DNA of 21,100 nucleotides from a virus: positions 1-21,100 of IMG/VR virus record IMGVR_UViG_3300032677_001157. One strand, written 5' to 3'. Position numbers and translations under genes: made by a program. Below, piece after piece: positions 1 to 6,588 of this stretch; the stretch's first letter is position 1; each line of letters begins with the position of its first letter. The notes under the pieces were generated by a model. The model was given only the letters and a program-made list of their open reading frames with translations. It was not told the origin of the DNA and did not search any database.

Positions 1-86
1 TCTTGCATTAGATTACCCAATTCATCTGCCATAGTTTTAGGATCAAATTTAAGTATGTTCCAAAAATGTTGCTGATCTGGTGTCAA
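1..86 (-). CDS. Partial hypothetical protein, TTG start
   Basis: Only the first 28 codons lie in the window; the gene continues past base 1. The frame opens with TTG at 86-84 and reads LTPDQQHFWNILKFD and on, without a stop. GGAG lies 6 bases upstream of this TTG, and an in-frame TAA lies a few codons further up, so few other starts are possible. A perfect-consensus sigma70 promoter (118-146) sits just upstream, which supports a real, separately transcribed gene. I do not recognise the protein from so short a piece. Confidence 0.6.
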   Translation of the reverse strand, partial: MTPDQQHFWNILKFDPKTMADELGNLMQ

Positions 87-117
87 TTTGAACTCCAAAA
101 GTTATAACAATACTAGT

Positions 118-146
118 ATTATACTAGCTTGTTCAAATTATGTCAA
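118..146 (-). promoter_or_regulatory. Perfect-consensus sigma70 promoter
   Basis: On the minus strand TTGACA (146-141) is followed by exactly 17 bases and TATAAT (123-118), an exact match to the housekeeping sigma consensus at both boxes. It lies between the end of the IscA gene and the TTG-start gene at 86, so it should drive the latter independently of the Fe-S operon. Host RNA polymerase would be expected to read it without phage factors. Confidence 0.85.
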
Positions 147-152
147 CGGAGT

Positions 153-479
153 TTATACTCGAAAACTTTCACCGCAACCACAGCGGTCGCGCTCGTTTGG
201 ATTGATAAAATCAAATCCTTCGTTGAGTCCGTTGCGAACCCAATCCATTGTTAAGCCTGCTAGGTAAGGCTCATCTTTCAAACTGACTAGTACGCAGAAA
301 TCGTTTTGGGCATAATTGATTATGCCTTCTTCTCCGTCATACTTGTCCACATATTCTAACACATAGGCCAGGCCCGAGCAACCGGTAGTTTTTACGCCTA
401 TGCGAATGCCAACGCCTTTACCTCGACGTGCCAAATTCTGTTTGATTTTTTTACTGGCTGTGTCTGTTACGGTAATCAT
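153..479 (-). CDS. iscA: IscA/HesB-type Fe-S cluster carrier protein
   Basis: This 108-residue protein matches the A-type carrier family over its full length (E. coli IscA is 107 aa). IscA-family proteins receive iron or Fe-S clusters and deliver them to apoproteins in the cytoplasm. The three ligand cysteines are present: C34 in TTGCSGLAY, and C100 and C102 in the C-terminal CGCGESF motif. The family signature GLNEGFDFINPN is intact. The gene starts inside the end of iscU (29-base overlap), so the two are almost certainly co-translated. No frameshift or lost residue is visible, so it looks functional. The wording resembles proteobacterial IscA more than cyanobacterial forms, suggesting acquisition from a proteobacterial host (inference). 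Confidence 0.95.
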   Translation of the reverse strand: MITVTDTASKKIKQNLARRGKGVGIRIGVKTTGCSGLAYVLEYVDKYDGEEGIINYAQNDFCVLVSLKDEPYLAGLTMDWVRNGLNEGFDFINPNERDRCGCGESFRV

Positions 480-831
480 TTACGGCTGCTTTGATTGAAT
501 CTTCCGCAAGTATTGAACAGTGGATCTTAACTGGAGGAAGCGCGAGCTCTTCAGCAATCTCGCTATTCTTAATCTCTAACGCGGCGTCAAGTGTTTTACC
601 TTTAACCCATTCTGTGACCAACGAGCTTGAAGCAATCGCACTACCGCAACCATATGTCTTAAATCTCGCATCTGTGATGATACCATCTTCTACCTTTATA
701 CTTAATTGTAAAACATCACCGCAGGATGGTGCTCCCACTAATCCTACTCCAACTCCTGGGTCACCTTTTTTATATGAACCTACATTTCTTGGATTATTAT
801 AATGATCTAAAACTTTCTCCGAATAAGCCAT
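451..831 (-). CDS. iscU: IscU Fe-S cluster assembly scaffold
   Basis: The 126-residue product is a full-length IscU (E. coli IscU is 128 aa), the scaffold on which [2Fe-2S] clusters are built from sulfur supplied by the cysteine desulfurase IscS. Cluster ligands are all seen: C37 and D39 in GAPSCGD, C62 in YGCGSAIASSS, and H104/C105. The chaperone-recognition LPPVK motif (99-103) that HscA binds is also intact, so the protein could plug into host IscS and HscA/HscB. No iscS, hscA or fdx is in the window. Its ATG overlaps the TAA of an upstream 43-codon reading frame (TAATG), and it overlaps iscA downstream. Similarity to proteobacterial IscU is very high, pointing to host-derived acquisition. 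Confidence 0.96.
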   Translation of the reverse strand: MAYSEKVLDHYNNPRNVGSYKKGDPGVGVGLVGAPSCGDVLQLSIKVEDGIITDARFKTYGCGSAIASSSLVTEWVKGKTLDAALEIKNSEIAEELALPPVKIHCSILAEDSIKAAVNDYRNRHSQ

Positions 832-962
832 TATTGCACATCCTGGGTGTGTTTGTGTTTAAGACTTTTTTTGAGGATCTTGAACCAAAGTTTTTTAACT
901 TTTGCTAAGTTGTGTTCTACTTCTGCTATGTTCAGTCGTCGAATCAGTTTTTTTACTTTCAT
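831..962 (-). CDS. Micro-ORF (43 aa), Lys-rich
   Basis: A 43-codon frame starts with ATG at 962, two bases after the TGA of the secreted-protein gene (TGATTATG), and stops with TAA sharing its last base with the iscU ATG (TAATG). The product begins MKVKKLIRRLNIAEVEHN and is very basic, with an amphipathic helical look. Its fit between two genes, with coupling at both ends, argues that it is translated; no good ribosome site precedes it, so translation would depend on re-initiation. The alternative is that the stretch is just an iscU leader. Function unknown. Confidence 0.45.
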   Translation of the reverse strand: MKVKKLIRRLNIAEVEHNLAKVKKLWFKILKKSLKHKHTQDVQ

Positions 963-964
963 AA

Positions 965-1264
965 TCAATTGGGTACCAGTACCATCTTGTTCTGACCAGT
1001 TTGTGGATCTGTCATCTGTTGCCAATGATATCCTGGGGGATCGACCGGAGTCGGTTGTTGAACTACTACCGGCGGTTGAACTAGTACTACTGGCGGCGGA
1101 GCATAGTAATAGGGTCTTGACAGTTCGTACCCAATCACCCCACCAATCAGGGCTGGCGCCACCCAACCACTGTAACCACGATAGCAACATCTGTGGTGCC
1201 ATTCGGCTTGAGCATGTCCAAATACACATACTGAAAGAATACCAGCTAATATGAGTTTTTTCAT
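965..1264 (-). CDS. Small secreted Tyr/Pro-rich protein
   Basis: The 99-residue product opens with a clear Sec signal peptide: MKK, a hydrophobic stretch, then AQA before E21 as a likely signal peptidase I site. The mature part has a CC pair near residues 26-27, a Gly/Ala segment (about 34-46) that could dip into a membrane, a YYYAPPP run and a Pro/Val/Gln-rich tail. It is probably exported to the periplasm or outer membrane of the infected cell; it could also be a lipid-free envelope protein acquired from a host. An AAGGAGA ribosome site lies 6 bases before the ATG, and a TTGATG-17-TATACT promoter lies just upstream, so this is the first gene of the operon leading to iscU and iscA. No specific function recognised. 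Confidence 0.75.
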   Translation of the reverse strand: MKKLILAGILSVCVFGHAQAEWHHRCCYRGYSGWVAPALIGGVIGYELSRPYYYAPPPVVLVQPPVVVQQPTPVDPPGYHWQQMTDPQTGQNKMVLVPN

Positions 1265-1306
1265 TTATTTCTCCTTAACACTATTTAATTGTGTTTATAC
1301 TATGTT

Positions 1307-1335
1307 AGTATAACAGATTACGCTTACAACATCAA
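1307..1335 (-). promoter_or_regulatory. Sigma70-like promoter of the secreted protein-iscU-iscA operon
   Basis: On the minus strand TTGATG (1335-1330), a 17-base spacer and TATACT (1312-1307) lie in the short gap between the 117-aa gene and the secreted-protein gene. Spacing and both boxes fit a host-type promoter. A second TATAAA lies a little downstream (1293-1298 region) and could be an alternative start. It would make the Fe-S operon its own transcription unit. Confidence 0.65.
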
Positions 1336-1344
1336 CAGATTTGG

Positions 1345-1698
1345 TTACTTGTTCATTCCACGTTTCATAGCATCTTTGGCATTTTGAGCCACTACTTCTT
1401 GCGCTTGATTAGCGTTCATAGAAGTATCAGGAGCGTCGGTATTACCTTTGAAGCTGACAACATTACTGTTGGGTTGGTAAGGTTCTAGTACATTTGATAA
1501 AGGTTCTCGAGATATGATATCACCTAAGTTTTCTTCTGTAATATTCACTCCTAAACCTTGAGCAAATTTTATAAATGCCTTAGATGATACTTGTAATTTA
1601 GCGTTGGTGTCTTTGGCACGCCCTGCTAAAAATTTAGTTAGAGCTAGAAGTTTTCCCGAGTCAACGGCTCTGCTATCTTCAACTTCAAAAATTAACAT
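1345..1698 (-). CDS. Hypothetical phage protein with MLIFE N-terminus
   Basis: The 117-residue product begins MLIFEVEDSRAVDSGKL and is rich in Ala, Asn and Gln towards the C-terminus. It shares the opening pattern M-x-(I/L)-(F/Y)-E with the proteins starting at 2648 and 7808. Its ATG overlaps the stop of the 316-aa gene upstream by a single base, so the two are probably made together and may act together. No enzyme motif, signal peptide or membrane segment is visible. A virion or head-assembly role is possible from context and composition but is inference. Confidence 0.7.
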   Translation of the reverse strand: MLIFEVEDSRAVDSGKLLALTKFLAGRAKDTNAKLQVSSKAFIKFAQGLGVNITEENLGDIISREPLSNVLEPYQPNSNVVSFKGNTDAPDTSMNANQAQEVVAQNAKDAMKRGMNK

Positions 1699-2648
1699 TA
1701 TCTTTTAGCGCGGCCTAGGCCAGCACCACCCATCTCTGGAGATTCAGGTTCTTCGGGCTCTTCTATACCAGGGGCTAAACCTTCGTCGTCTGGCATTGGT
1801 TCTTCTGGCATTTCGCCCGCCATTCCGTCATCTATTCCTGGTACTGTCGGCACATCTTGCCCTGTAACAGTTCCTAACGCGGCATCCAACTGTTGTTTGG
1901 ATTGTTGTAGATTTTGTACTAATCCTGCCAGTGCGGCAGTAGCATCTGTATTAAATTGCATAGCTTGATCAACACCTATTTGATTTTTGATTTGATCTAT
2001 TAATGCTGGCAGGTCTTTAAACTGCATACTAGTTACTTGCTCTAGCATTTTCTGTACATTGTCTACCATATCTTGGGCAGCCAATACCACTTGTGCTTGT
2101 TGTACTTCTGACTCACGCAGAATACTATATACCTGACGACGGAAAGCTGAATTTTCTGTGACTGTTGCTAGAGCAGCCAGTGCTTGTTGTTGCGCTGGAT
2201 CAGTAATATTTTTGCCTGTTTGGACACTTTTTAATGCGTTTTGGGCGGCAGTTTTTTGCTGAGGATCTTTAAGCTTGCTTAATTTTGCTTGAGCGGCTGC
2301 TTGACCTGCGGCTACAGTTGGATTAGGTTGCGGGACAGCGCTCTGTTGCTGTTGCACATTTTGTGTGGATCCGGCGGCGGCTCCGACTGGAACTGTAGAT
2401 ACTTCTTTGATCTTAGTAGCAAGAACTTGCTCCATCATCATTAGTTTTAGATAAGCTGGATCCTGTTCGCTGGTGTGAAATTCTCTAGTCTGACGATGGG
2501 CGTTAGCTAGTTTACGTACTTTTTCCAGCATTGTACGTGCTTGTTTAGCAGATATAATATCTACATTGATAGTGTCACCAAAGTAACTTTCAAAAACGTT
2601 AGCGGCTTGTCTTGAAGGTACCGGAGCGGATAGTTCGAACAGTTTCAT
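1698..2648 (-). CDS. Ala/Gln-rich coiled-coil protein, probably virion or scaffold-like
   Basis: The 316-residue product begins MKLFELSAPVPSRQ. It has an early helical part, a Gln/Ala/Pro-rich linker (about 95-150), a long predicted helical region (about 150-255) with repeated Gln and Leu, and a very acidic, Pro/Gly/Glu-rich tail (about 270-310) ending GLGRAKR. This composition is common in phage internal head or scaffold-like proteins, but I do not recognise the family. A GCTAAATACT late-promoter-like word lies 21 bases before the gene and AAGGA sits before the ATG, consistent with late expression. It overlaps the end of the preceding gene by 50 bases and the next gene by one base. Confidence 0.75.
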   Translation of the reverse strand: MKLFELSAPVPSRQAANVFESYFGDTINVDIISAKQARTMLEKVRKLANAHRQTREFHTSEQDPAYLKLMMMEQVLATKIKEVSTVPVGAAAGSTQNVQQQQSAVPQPNPTVAAGQAAAQAKLSKLKDPQQKTAAQNALKSVQTGKNITDPAQQQALAALATVTENSAFRRQVYSILRESEVQQAQVVLAAQDMVDNVQKMLEQVTSMQFKDLPALIDQIKNQIGVDQAMQFNTDATAALAGLVQNLQQSKQQLDAALGTVTGQDVPTVPGIDDGMAGEMPEEPMPDDEGLAPGIEEPEEPESPEMGGAGLGRAKR

Positions 2649-3096
2649 TATTAAATCCTTGTTGTTGCAAGTATTTAGCTTGATTAATACAAATCGTTAA
2701 ATCATTTTCTAACTTTTTCTTGTGTATAATCTTAGTTTCCAACTTGGTTCCTATAGTTTCTTTAAAAAGCCAACCTTTGCTTTTATCACCTATTCTAGCT
2801 CTAACATCAATATCATTAATCAAAGATGATAATTTAGTGTCTAAATTAAATATATCTCTTGCTAGGTTGTACTTTTTATATTTGTCTGCTATACACCAAG
2901 ATACTGCTGTTTTTGTGCTGGTAAAAATTCCCACATCAGTGGCTGAACAAAATACTCTCCACCCAGATTTTTCTAATATGAGATGATATTTGTGGAAAAC
3001 TTCGTAAGTTCCCTTGTCTGTTTGATATATGACATTGGATAGTTGGGAACCAAATTCATCCAGTAGTATCTGTTTTAATTCTTTATTGTAGTTCAT
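2599..3096 (-). CDS. Conserved-looking hypothetical phage protein (165 aa)
   Basis: I place the start at the ATG at 3096, where ATGA overlaps the stop of the upstream membrane-protein gene by 4 bases. The frame is open for 23 codons further upstream, but that stretch is antisense-free shadow of the membrane segment of the previous gene. The product begins MNYNKELKQILLDEFGSQ and is a mixed alpha/beta sequence with a Trp-rich core (SGWRVFCSATDVGIF) and a basic C-terminal half. No known motif is seen. Its last 50 bases overlap the 316-aa gene. Confidence 0.75.
   Translation of the reverse strand: MNYNKELKQILLDEFGSQLSNVIYQTDKGTYEVFHKYHLILEKSGWRVFCSATDVGIFTSTKTAVSWCIADKYKKYNLARDIFNLDTKLSSLINDIDVRARIGDKSKGWLFKETIGTKLETKIIHKKKLENDLTICINQAKYLQQQGFNNETVRTIRSGTFKTSR
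2670..2679 (-). promoter_or_regulatory. Late-promoter-like word GCTAAATACT
   Basis: On the minus strand this exact 10-mer lies 21 bases before the ATG at 2648, inside the end of the preceding gene. It contains the AAATACT part of the T4 late consensus TATAAATACT. The same 10-mer precedes the genes at 8043 and 13321. No -35 box is expected for T4-type late promoters. Confidence 0.45.
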
Positions 3097-3356
3097 TTGA
3101 CAACATAATGCACAATTAAAAATCCTATAGTACCGATTAAAAATCCTATAATTCCTATTCCCCAACCAATAATTTGATCATTACGTTTGCTTGACATGTC
3201 TTCCACGATGGTATGTACTTTGTGTATGGATTCTGATACATCAATAATTTTAGTGGCTAGGTCTAGCAATCTGTTATTTAAACTATTATAACGTTCAGCG
3301 CAAAGCTCGACGTGTGCCTCTAGACTCTTTTTTTCTATCTCGGTAGCTTCGATCAT
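3093..3356 (-). CDS. Small coiled-coil membrane protein
   Basis: The 87-residue product has a long charged helix (about 5-58, heptad-like with Leu/Ile/Val) followed by one strong transmembrane segment (about 62-86) built of GIGIIGFLIG-type residues and ending in a lone Lys. Topology is probably N-in with a C-terminal tail anchor. This layout is like XhlA-type or holin-accessory phage proteins, but no lysin is nearby, so a lysis role is not supported. AAAGGGA precedes the ATG, and an AATAAATA late-promoter-like word (3373-3380) lies upstream. Confidence 0.75.
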   Translation of the reverse strand: MIEATEIEKKSLEAHVELCAERYNSLNNRLLDLATKIIDVSESIHKVHTIVEDMSSKRNDQIIGWGIGIIGFLIGTIGFLIVHYVVK

Positions 3357-3372
3357 AACATTCCCTTTGATA

Positions 3373-3380
3373 TATTTATT
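3373..3380 (-). promoter_or_regulatory. Late-promoter-like AATAAATA
   Basis: On the minus strand AATAAATA matches the T4 late consensus TATAAATA at 7 of 8 positions and lies 17 bases before the ATG at 3356. It overlaps the stop codon of the preceding gene. Confidence 0.35.
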
Positions 3381-3789
3381 CTAATTGTCTAAACCATACA
3401 TTTTGTTTGTCTCCGCTGGTTACTATAACATCGGATAGATCCTTTTTATTAGACAACTCTACTAGCATAGGCACAGTATCACAGTCATTTTTTAAGTCTC
3501 TAAATGGATCTTCTAAAGGTCCAAATACTCCTGGTGTTTCTACTGCAAATTCAAAATACCAAATATCGTCTTTTTTTTCGGGACTAGATAATTCAAAAAT
3601 TTGAGAGCGCATGCCTATTAATTGCGTAATAGTTTCCCAGTTTCTCTGCTGATTGCGTGAAAAATTCCATGAACGCTCGTCTTCGATTAGCTGATTAAAT
3701 TGATCACGAAACGGCACTCGCGAGGATTTAAAATGACCAACAATACCGGTGGCTGTGATATCAAAGAAAGTTTCGCAGGCAAATCTCAT
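3376..3789 (-). CDS. Hypothetical phage protein (137 aa)
   Basis: The product begins MRFACETFFDITATGIVGH and contains DQFNQLIEDERSWNFSRNQQRNWETITQLIGMRSQ, shown here only in part: residues about 28-62 are rich in Arg, Gln and Trp. The rest reads like a compact beta-rich domain (WYFEFAVETPGVFG). The pattern recalls small conserved proteins of T4-like phages, but I cannot assign a function. The gene overlaps its upstream neighbour by 4 bases (ATGA), so translation is coupled. Confidence 0.72.
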   Translation of the reverse strand: MRFACETFFDITATGIVGHFKSSRVPFRDQFNQLIEDERSWNFSRNQQRNWETITQLIGMRSQIFELSSPEKKDDIWYFEFAVETPGVFGPLEDPFRDLKNDCDTVPMLVELSNKKDLSDVIVTSGDKQNVWFRQLE

Positions 3790-4043
3790 TTAGAAGTTTT
3801 TTTCGATAGTTCGTATAAAACTTCAACTTTTTTACACATTTCATCAAGAGTAATATTTACATTCCTACTGTTAAATATCTCCATCCAACGCTTTTGCTGT
3901 TCGATATCTGCTAGTTCTTCATCTAGTAACGGATCTCGTAAATGTAATTCACGTGCTTTATCTCCTGGTCTACGAGCATATACAGTTCGCCCGCCATCTG
4001 GGCTTTCAAAGATAGTTAATTCTGTTATTTTACTAATTGTCAT
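3786..4043 (-). CDS. Hypothetical phage protein (85 aa)
   Basis: The product begins MTISKITELTIFESPDGGRTVY, continues with a basic, charged stretch (ARRPGDKARELHLRDPLLDEEL) and ends in a helical Lys-rich tail. No domain recognised. It is the first gene of the 4-gene run 4043 to 2599, each overlapping the next. No purine-rich ribosome site precedes the ATG; the nearest upstream signal is a promoter-like TTGACA, so the mRNA leader is probably very short. Confidence 0.7.
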   Translation of the reverse strand: MTISKITELTIFESPDGGRTVYARRPGDKARELHLRDPLLDEELADIEQQKRWMEIFNSRNVNITLDEMCKKVEVLYELSKKTSK

Positions 4044-4052
4044 GATAGGAAT

Positions 4053-4080
4053 ATTTAACCTATTGTAGCAGGCGTGTCAA
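4053..4080 (-). promoter_or_regulatory. Possible sigma70 promoter with perfect -35
   Basis: On the minus strand a perfect TTGACA (4080-4075) is followed after 16 bases by TTAAAT (4058-4053), a 4-of-6 match to the -10 box. It lies directly after the terminator at 4092-4116 and before the 85-aa gene. GTTAAATATT in the same place also resembles the late-promoter words elsewhere, so the site could serve either class. Confidence 0.4.
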
Positions 4081-4091
4081 GTAAAGTCAAC

Positions 4092-4116
4092 AAAAAACCC
4101 ACCGAAGTGGGTTTTT
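4092..4116 (-). terminator. Rho-independent terminator with UUCG loop
   Basis: On the minus strand the inverted repeat AAAAACCCAC / GTGGGTTTTT (10 bp) closes on a TTCG tetraloop with a C-G closing pair, then runs into T residues. It lies 22 bases after the stop of the 149-aa gene and should end its transcript. The A-tract on the other side makes it look bidirectional, but no plus-strand gene ends here. Confidence 0.9.
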
Positions 4117-4138
4117 GTATTTAAAGTTGCCTTTAAAA

Positions 4139-4588
4139 TTAACTTGCTGATGTAGCTGTAGATGCCAAACGGAATCCAACGTTAGTAACAGCAGCCGCCG
4201 CCACATTGCAATATGTGTTAGCAGAACTATTATAAATGTTGCCTAAACCTTGAATAGTTGCTTGTAATGTAGTAGCTGTATATGCCCCAGTTGGGAATAT
4301 AGCAACACTCATGTCAACTGTGTTGTTTGTGTTGTCAACTTGATAAATCGCTACTGTAGCAGTTTGCTGAATAGCTTGAAGAATCTGTTGAACAGCACCG
4401 TTAACACCAGCTTGGTTAAAAGCTGAATTACCTAGACCAATACCAAAAAAGTCTAATTTAGGACCAGCAAAGTTTACTGGTGTACCAGCTGGACTATATG
4501 CTGTGTTTGCTGCTAACTGTGGTCCGTTAAGAACGTCAGTTGCGAATACTGGTTGTGATCCGCCGTTTACTAATGGAATAAATGCCAT
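4139..4588 (-). CDS. Probable abundant virion protein (149 aa)
   Basis: The product begins MAFIPLVNGGSQPVFATD and is rich in Ala, Thr, Asn and Gly with few charges and one Cys, the composition of a secreted or capsid-surface beta protein. There is no signal peptide. The expression signals are unusually strong: AAAGGAGAT directly before the ATG, a small leader hairpin (4609-4622), and a terminator with a UUCG loop right after the stop. This suggests a monocistronic, highly expressed gene, as for a decoration or other structural protein. The family name is not known to me, and the structural call is inference. Confidence 0.7.
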   Translation of the reverse strand: MAFIPLVNGGSQPVFATDVLNGPQLAANTAYSPAGTPVNFAGPKLDFFGIGLGNSAFNQAGVNGAVQQILQAIQQTATVAIYQVDNTNNTVDMSVAIFPTGAYTATTLQATIQGLGNIYNSSANTYCNVAAAAVTNVGFRLASTATSAS

Positions 4589-4608
4589 GTTAAATCTCCT
4601 TTATATGT

Positions 4609-4622
4609 GAACCTCTCGGTTC
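4609..4622 (-). promoter_or_regulatory. Leader hairpin GAACC-GAGA-GGTTC
   Basis: On the minus strand a 5-bp perfect stem closes on GAGA, a GNRA-type tetraloop. It lies about 8 bases upstream of the AAAGGAGAT ribosome site of the 149-aa gene. Such 5' hairpins can protect an mRNA end from decay. The word GCTAAATAAA at 4636-4627, just upstream, could be the late promoter that puts this hairpin near the transcript's 5' end. Confidence 0.45.
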
Positions 4623-4665
4623 TGCATTTATTTAGCTTTGATGGCAAAAATTAGGAGTTTGGATG

Positions 4666-6588
4666 TTAGCTTTTGGGCTGTTTAGTGGCACGTGTAAAAT
4701 CAAACCGATTGACAAATTTTACAGTACCTCCAGGTATAGCTACTACCCAGCCTTCTTGGCCAGGATGTTGTAAATCTAGTTGACGTAATAAGTCAGTTTT
4801 GATATCGTGTATTAATACAAAAGCAGAAAACGCCGCCGATAATCCAGCTAGATTACTTCTAGGGCTTTGGAAATATTCTACTATATTATTATATTTTCTT
4901 GGTGTAACTTTAGTTTTCAACCATTCTGCGAATCCTGGTATTAATTGATTGACCTCAAATTTAGAAACATTTACATTTCCTATCAAACTATTGATGTAGT
5001 CTACACATAATTTTGGTAAATCTGTAATCTGTAACTGCCTCAGTTCAACTGGATTAAACAACATGTCTATATCTTTTCCATGTTGACTTAAAATCTGTTT
5101 TAACTGCTTGACTTGTTTGCTGTCACTAGGCTGTACGTTTTCGCTAGGCCGGATAGGCTCTATAAGCAATAGTCCCGGGACTGAATTCAGTTTTACATTT
5201 CCTAAAGGTTCTCTAATTCCACCAGGTTCTTTTATTCTAGTATGTATAGCTATACCAACTTCACTATTACCTATCTGTTGACCCAAGGAACTGGCTGCCG
5301 GAATGTTATATTGAACTATATTAGGCTTAAAAACATAAGCACCTTTATTTTCAGGAGGAGTAGAGGTATATAAAAGATCACCTTGTATAAATCCTTTAAA
5401 GTTACTGGGTATAGCCGATTCTAGCATAGGCCAAAGTTTTTCATATAATGGGGCTAAATTAGCAGTGCGGTTAGCTGATTTACCCTGTGCCGATGCTTCT
5501 GCATCTCTTTTTTCTAAATGACTTCTAATTTGTCTAGGGCTTGTAAATAGCCCGTTGTAACCTTTAGCCGAAAATCCAGCTACATCTGTAAGTATAAAAG
5601 TACCCGCAGTATCACGACCAAATATAATAGCGGGAGTACCGTCCCATTTTACACTAGTAGACGTTTTTGTATTGTCTTTGAGATGATCTATTACTCCCAA
5701 TGCATCACGTACACCAGCACTGCCACGCCTAAATACTAAATCTTCTATGTGTTCTATACCTTTGGCCTTGCCACCTTCAACTTCTTCTATCAGTTTGGTC
5801 ATGCCTTGATTGACTATTCTATCACGTAATTTTGCCAAGAAATGTACATCGCTTTCACCACGTGATTCATCTAATTCAATTCCGTTTTTGGCAAAGGCTG
5901 CTCTAGCATCTGCTAGTTTTTCTTCTCGTTTGGCATCGCCTTGCAATGCCTGTAACATAGTTTCAACACTGTATAAGTCATCACGAGTGGCACGTTTATT
6001 CAACATTAATTTTGCTATTTCATCAGGGTCAGATGATACAGTTTGATTGCTTGCGCGATCTACTAATCCTTTGCGAGTTATAATTTTATATCCAGATGCT
6101 TTGGCAATACTATTAAGCATTATGTGTCTATCTACTGCGGTGTATTTGCTATTAACAGGATGCGTTATAAAAAACTGCCCAACGGCCATGTCTTCCATGA
6201 ACATAAAATCTGTTTGTACATAACCTTTGCTGGGATTACCACCTATTGGTGTTTTAAAATGAACTTGATCGCCGCCCTTTTTAACATATTCTTGCGGTTT
6301 AAGTTTATGACTGTTACACCATTGGGTCAATTCTGCTATTAGTTGATCAGGTGAAATTTCTTGTATATTGACCTGCAAATCAAGATCTCCCGAACTGGGT
6401 TTTTTTCCAGTACTGCCTAACCAACGTACAGGATACCCAGTTTTAGGATCCGTTTCGCCGTGTAGGTCAAGACCTATTAATTGCTCAAGCCAGTCTACCG
6501 TAATGGGTATGTCAGTTTGCGCGATACGTTGAGTAGTTCCTTTGCCATCGCTATCTTTAAATACATTTCCACCTTCTTTAAGTATCAT
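4666..6588 (-). CDS. Two-domain nucleotidyltransferase: Pol-beta-type NTase plus ligase-like domain
   Basis: The 640-residue product seems to join two different nucleotidyl-transfer folds. In the N-terminal part, GS (58-59), SGDLDLQV (D68, D70) and D127 in VQTDFMFM fit the GS...DxD...D pattern of Pol-beta-like nucleotidyltransferases. In the C-terminal part, KWDGTPAI (K314, D316, G317) matches motif I of the ATP/GTP-dependent ligase and capping superfamily, QGDLLYT (402-408) fits motif III, EGWVV (612-616) motif IV and VKFVNR (623-628) motif V. These families act on nucleic-acid ends, so repair or end modification is a reasonable guess; substrate unknown. The start overlaps the upstream gene by 4 bases (ATGA), among structural-looking genes. 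Related large proteins are found in marine T4-like phages, as far as I recall, without known function. Confidence 0.7.
   Translation of the reverse strand: MILKEGGNVFKDSDGKGTTQRIAQTDIPITVDWLEQLIGLDLHGETDPKTGYPVRWLGSTGKKPSSGDLDLQVNIQEISPDQLIAELTQWCNSHKLKPQEYVKKGGDQVHFKTPIGGNPSKGYVQTDFMFMEDMAVGQFFITHPVNSKYTAVDRHIMLNSIAKASGYKIITRKGLVDRASNQTVSSDPDEIAKLMLNKRATRDDLYSVETMLQALQGDAKREEKLADARAAFAKNGIELDESRGESDVHFLAKLRDRIVNQGMTKLIEEVEGGKAKGIEHIEDLVFRRGSAGVRDALGVIDHLKDNTKTSTSVKWDGTPAIIFGRDTAGTFILTDVAGFSAKGYNGLFTSPRQIRSHLEKRDAEASAQGKSANRTANLAPLYEKLWPMLESAIPSNFKGFIQGDLLYTSTPPENKGAYVFKPNIVQYNIPAASSLGQQIGNSEVGIAIHTRIKEPGGIREPLGNVKLNSVPGLLLIEPIRPSENVQPSDSKQVKQLKQILSQHGKDIDMLFNPVELRQLQITDLPKLCVDYINSLIGNVNVSKFEVNQLIPGFAEWLKTKVTPRKYNNIVEYFQSPRSNLAGLSAAFSAFVLIHDIKTDLLRQLDLQHPGQEGWVVAIPGGTVKFVNRFDFTRATKQPKS

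Noticed and set aside
831-1229. A 132-codon minus-strand frame starting at 1229 across the secreted-protein gene
   Set aside because: Its first two thirds are antisense-free out-of-frame reading of the secreted-protein gene, low in sense. Only the last 43 codons, from ATG 962, are plausible.
847-1254. Plus-strand 135-codon frame
   Set aside because: It lies fully opposite the secreted-protein gene and micro-ORF, has no ribosome site, and has no recognisable content.
3097-3165. Longer start for the 165-aa gene at 3165
   Set aside because: The added residues (repeated YRIFNRYY) are an out-of-frame reading of the membrane segment gene; the ATGA overlap at 3096 is the typical phage arrangement.
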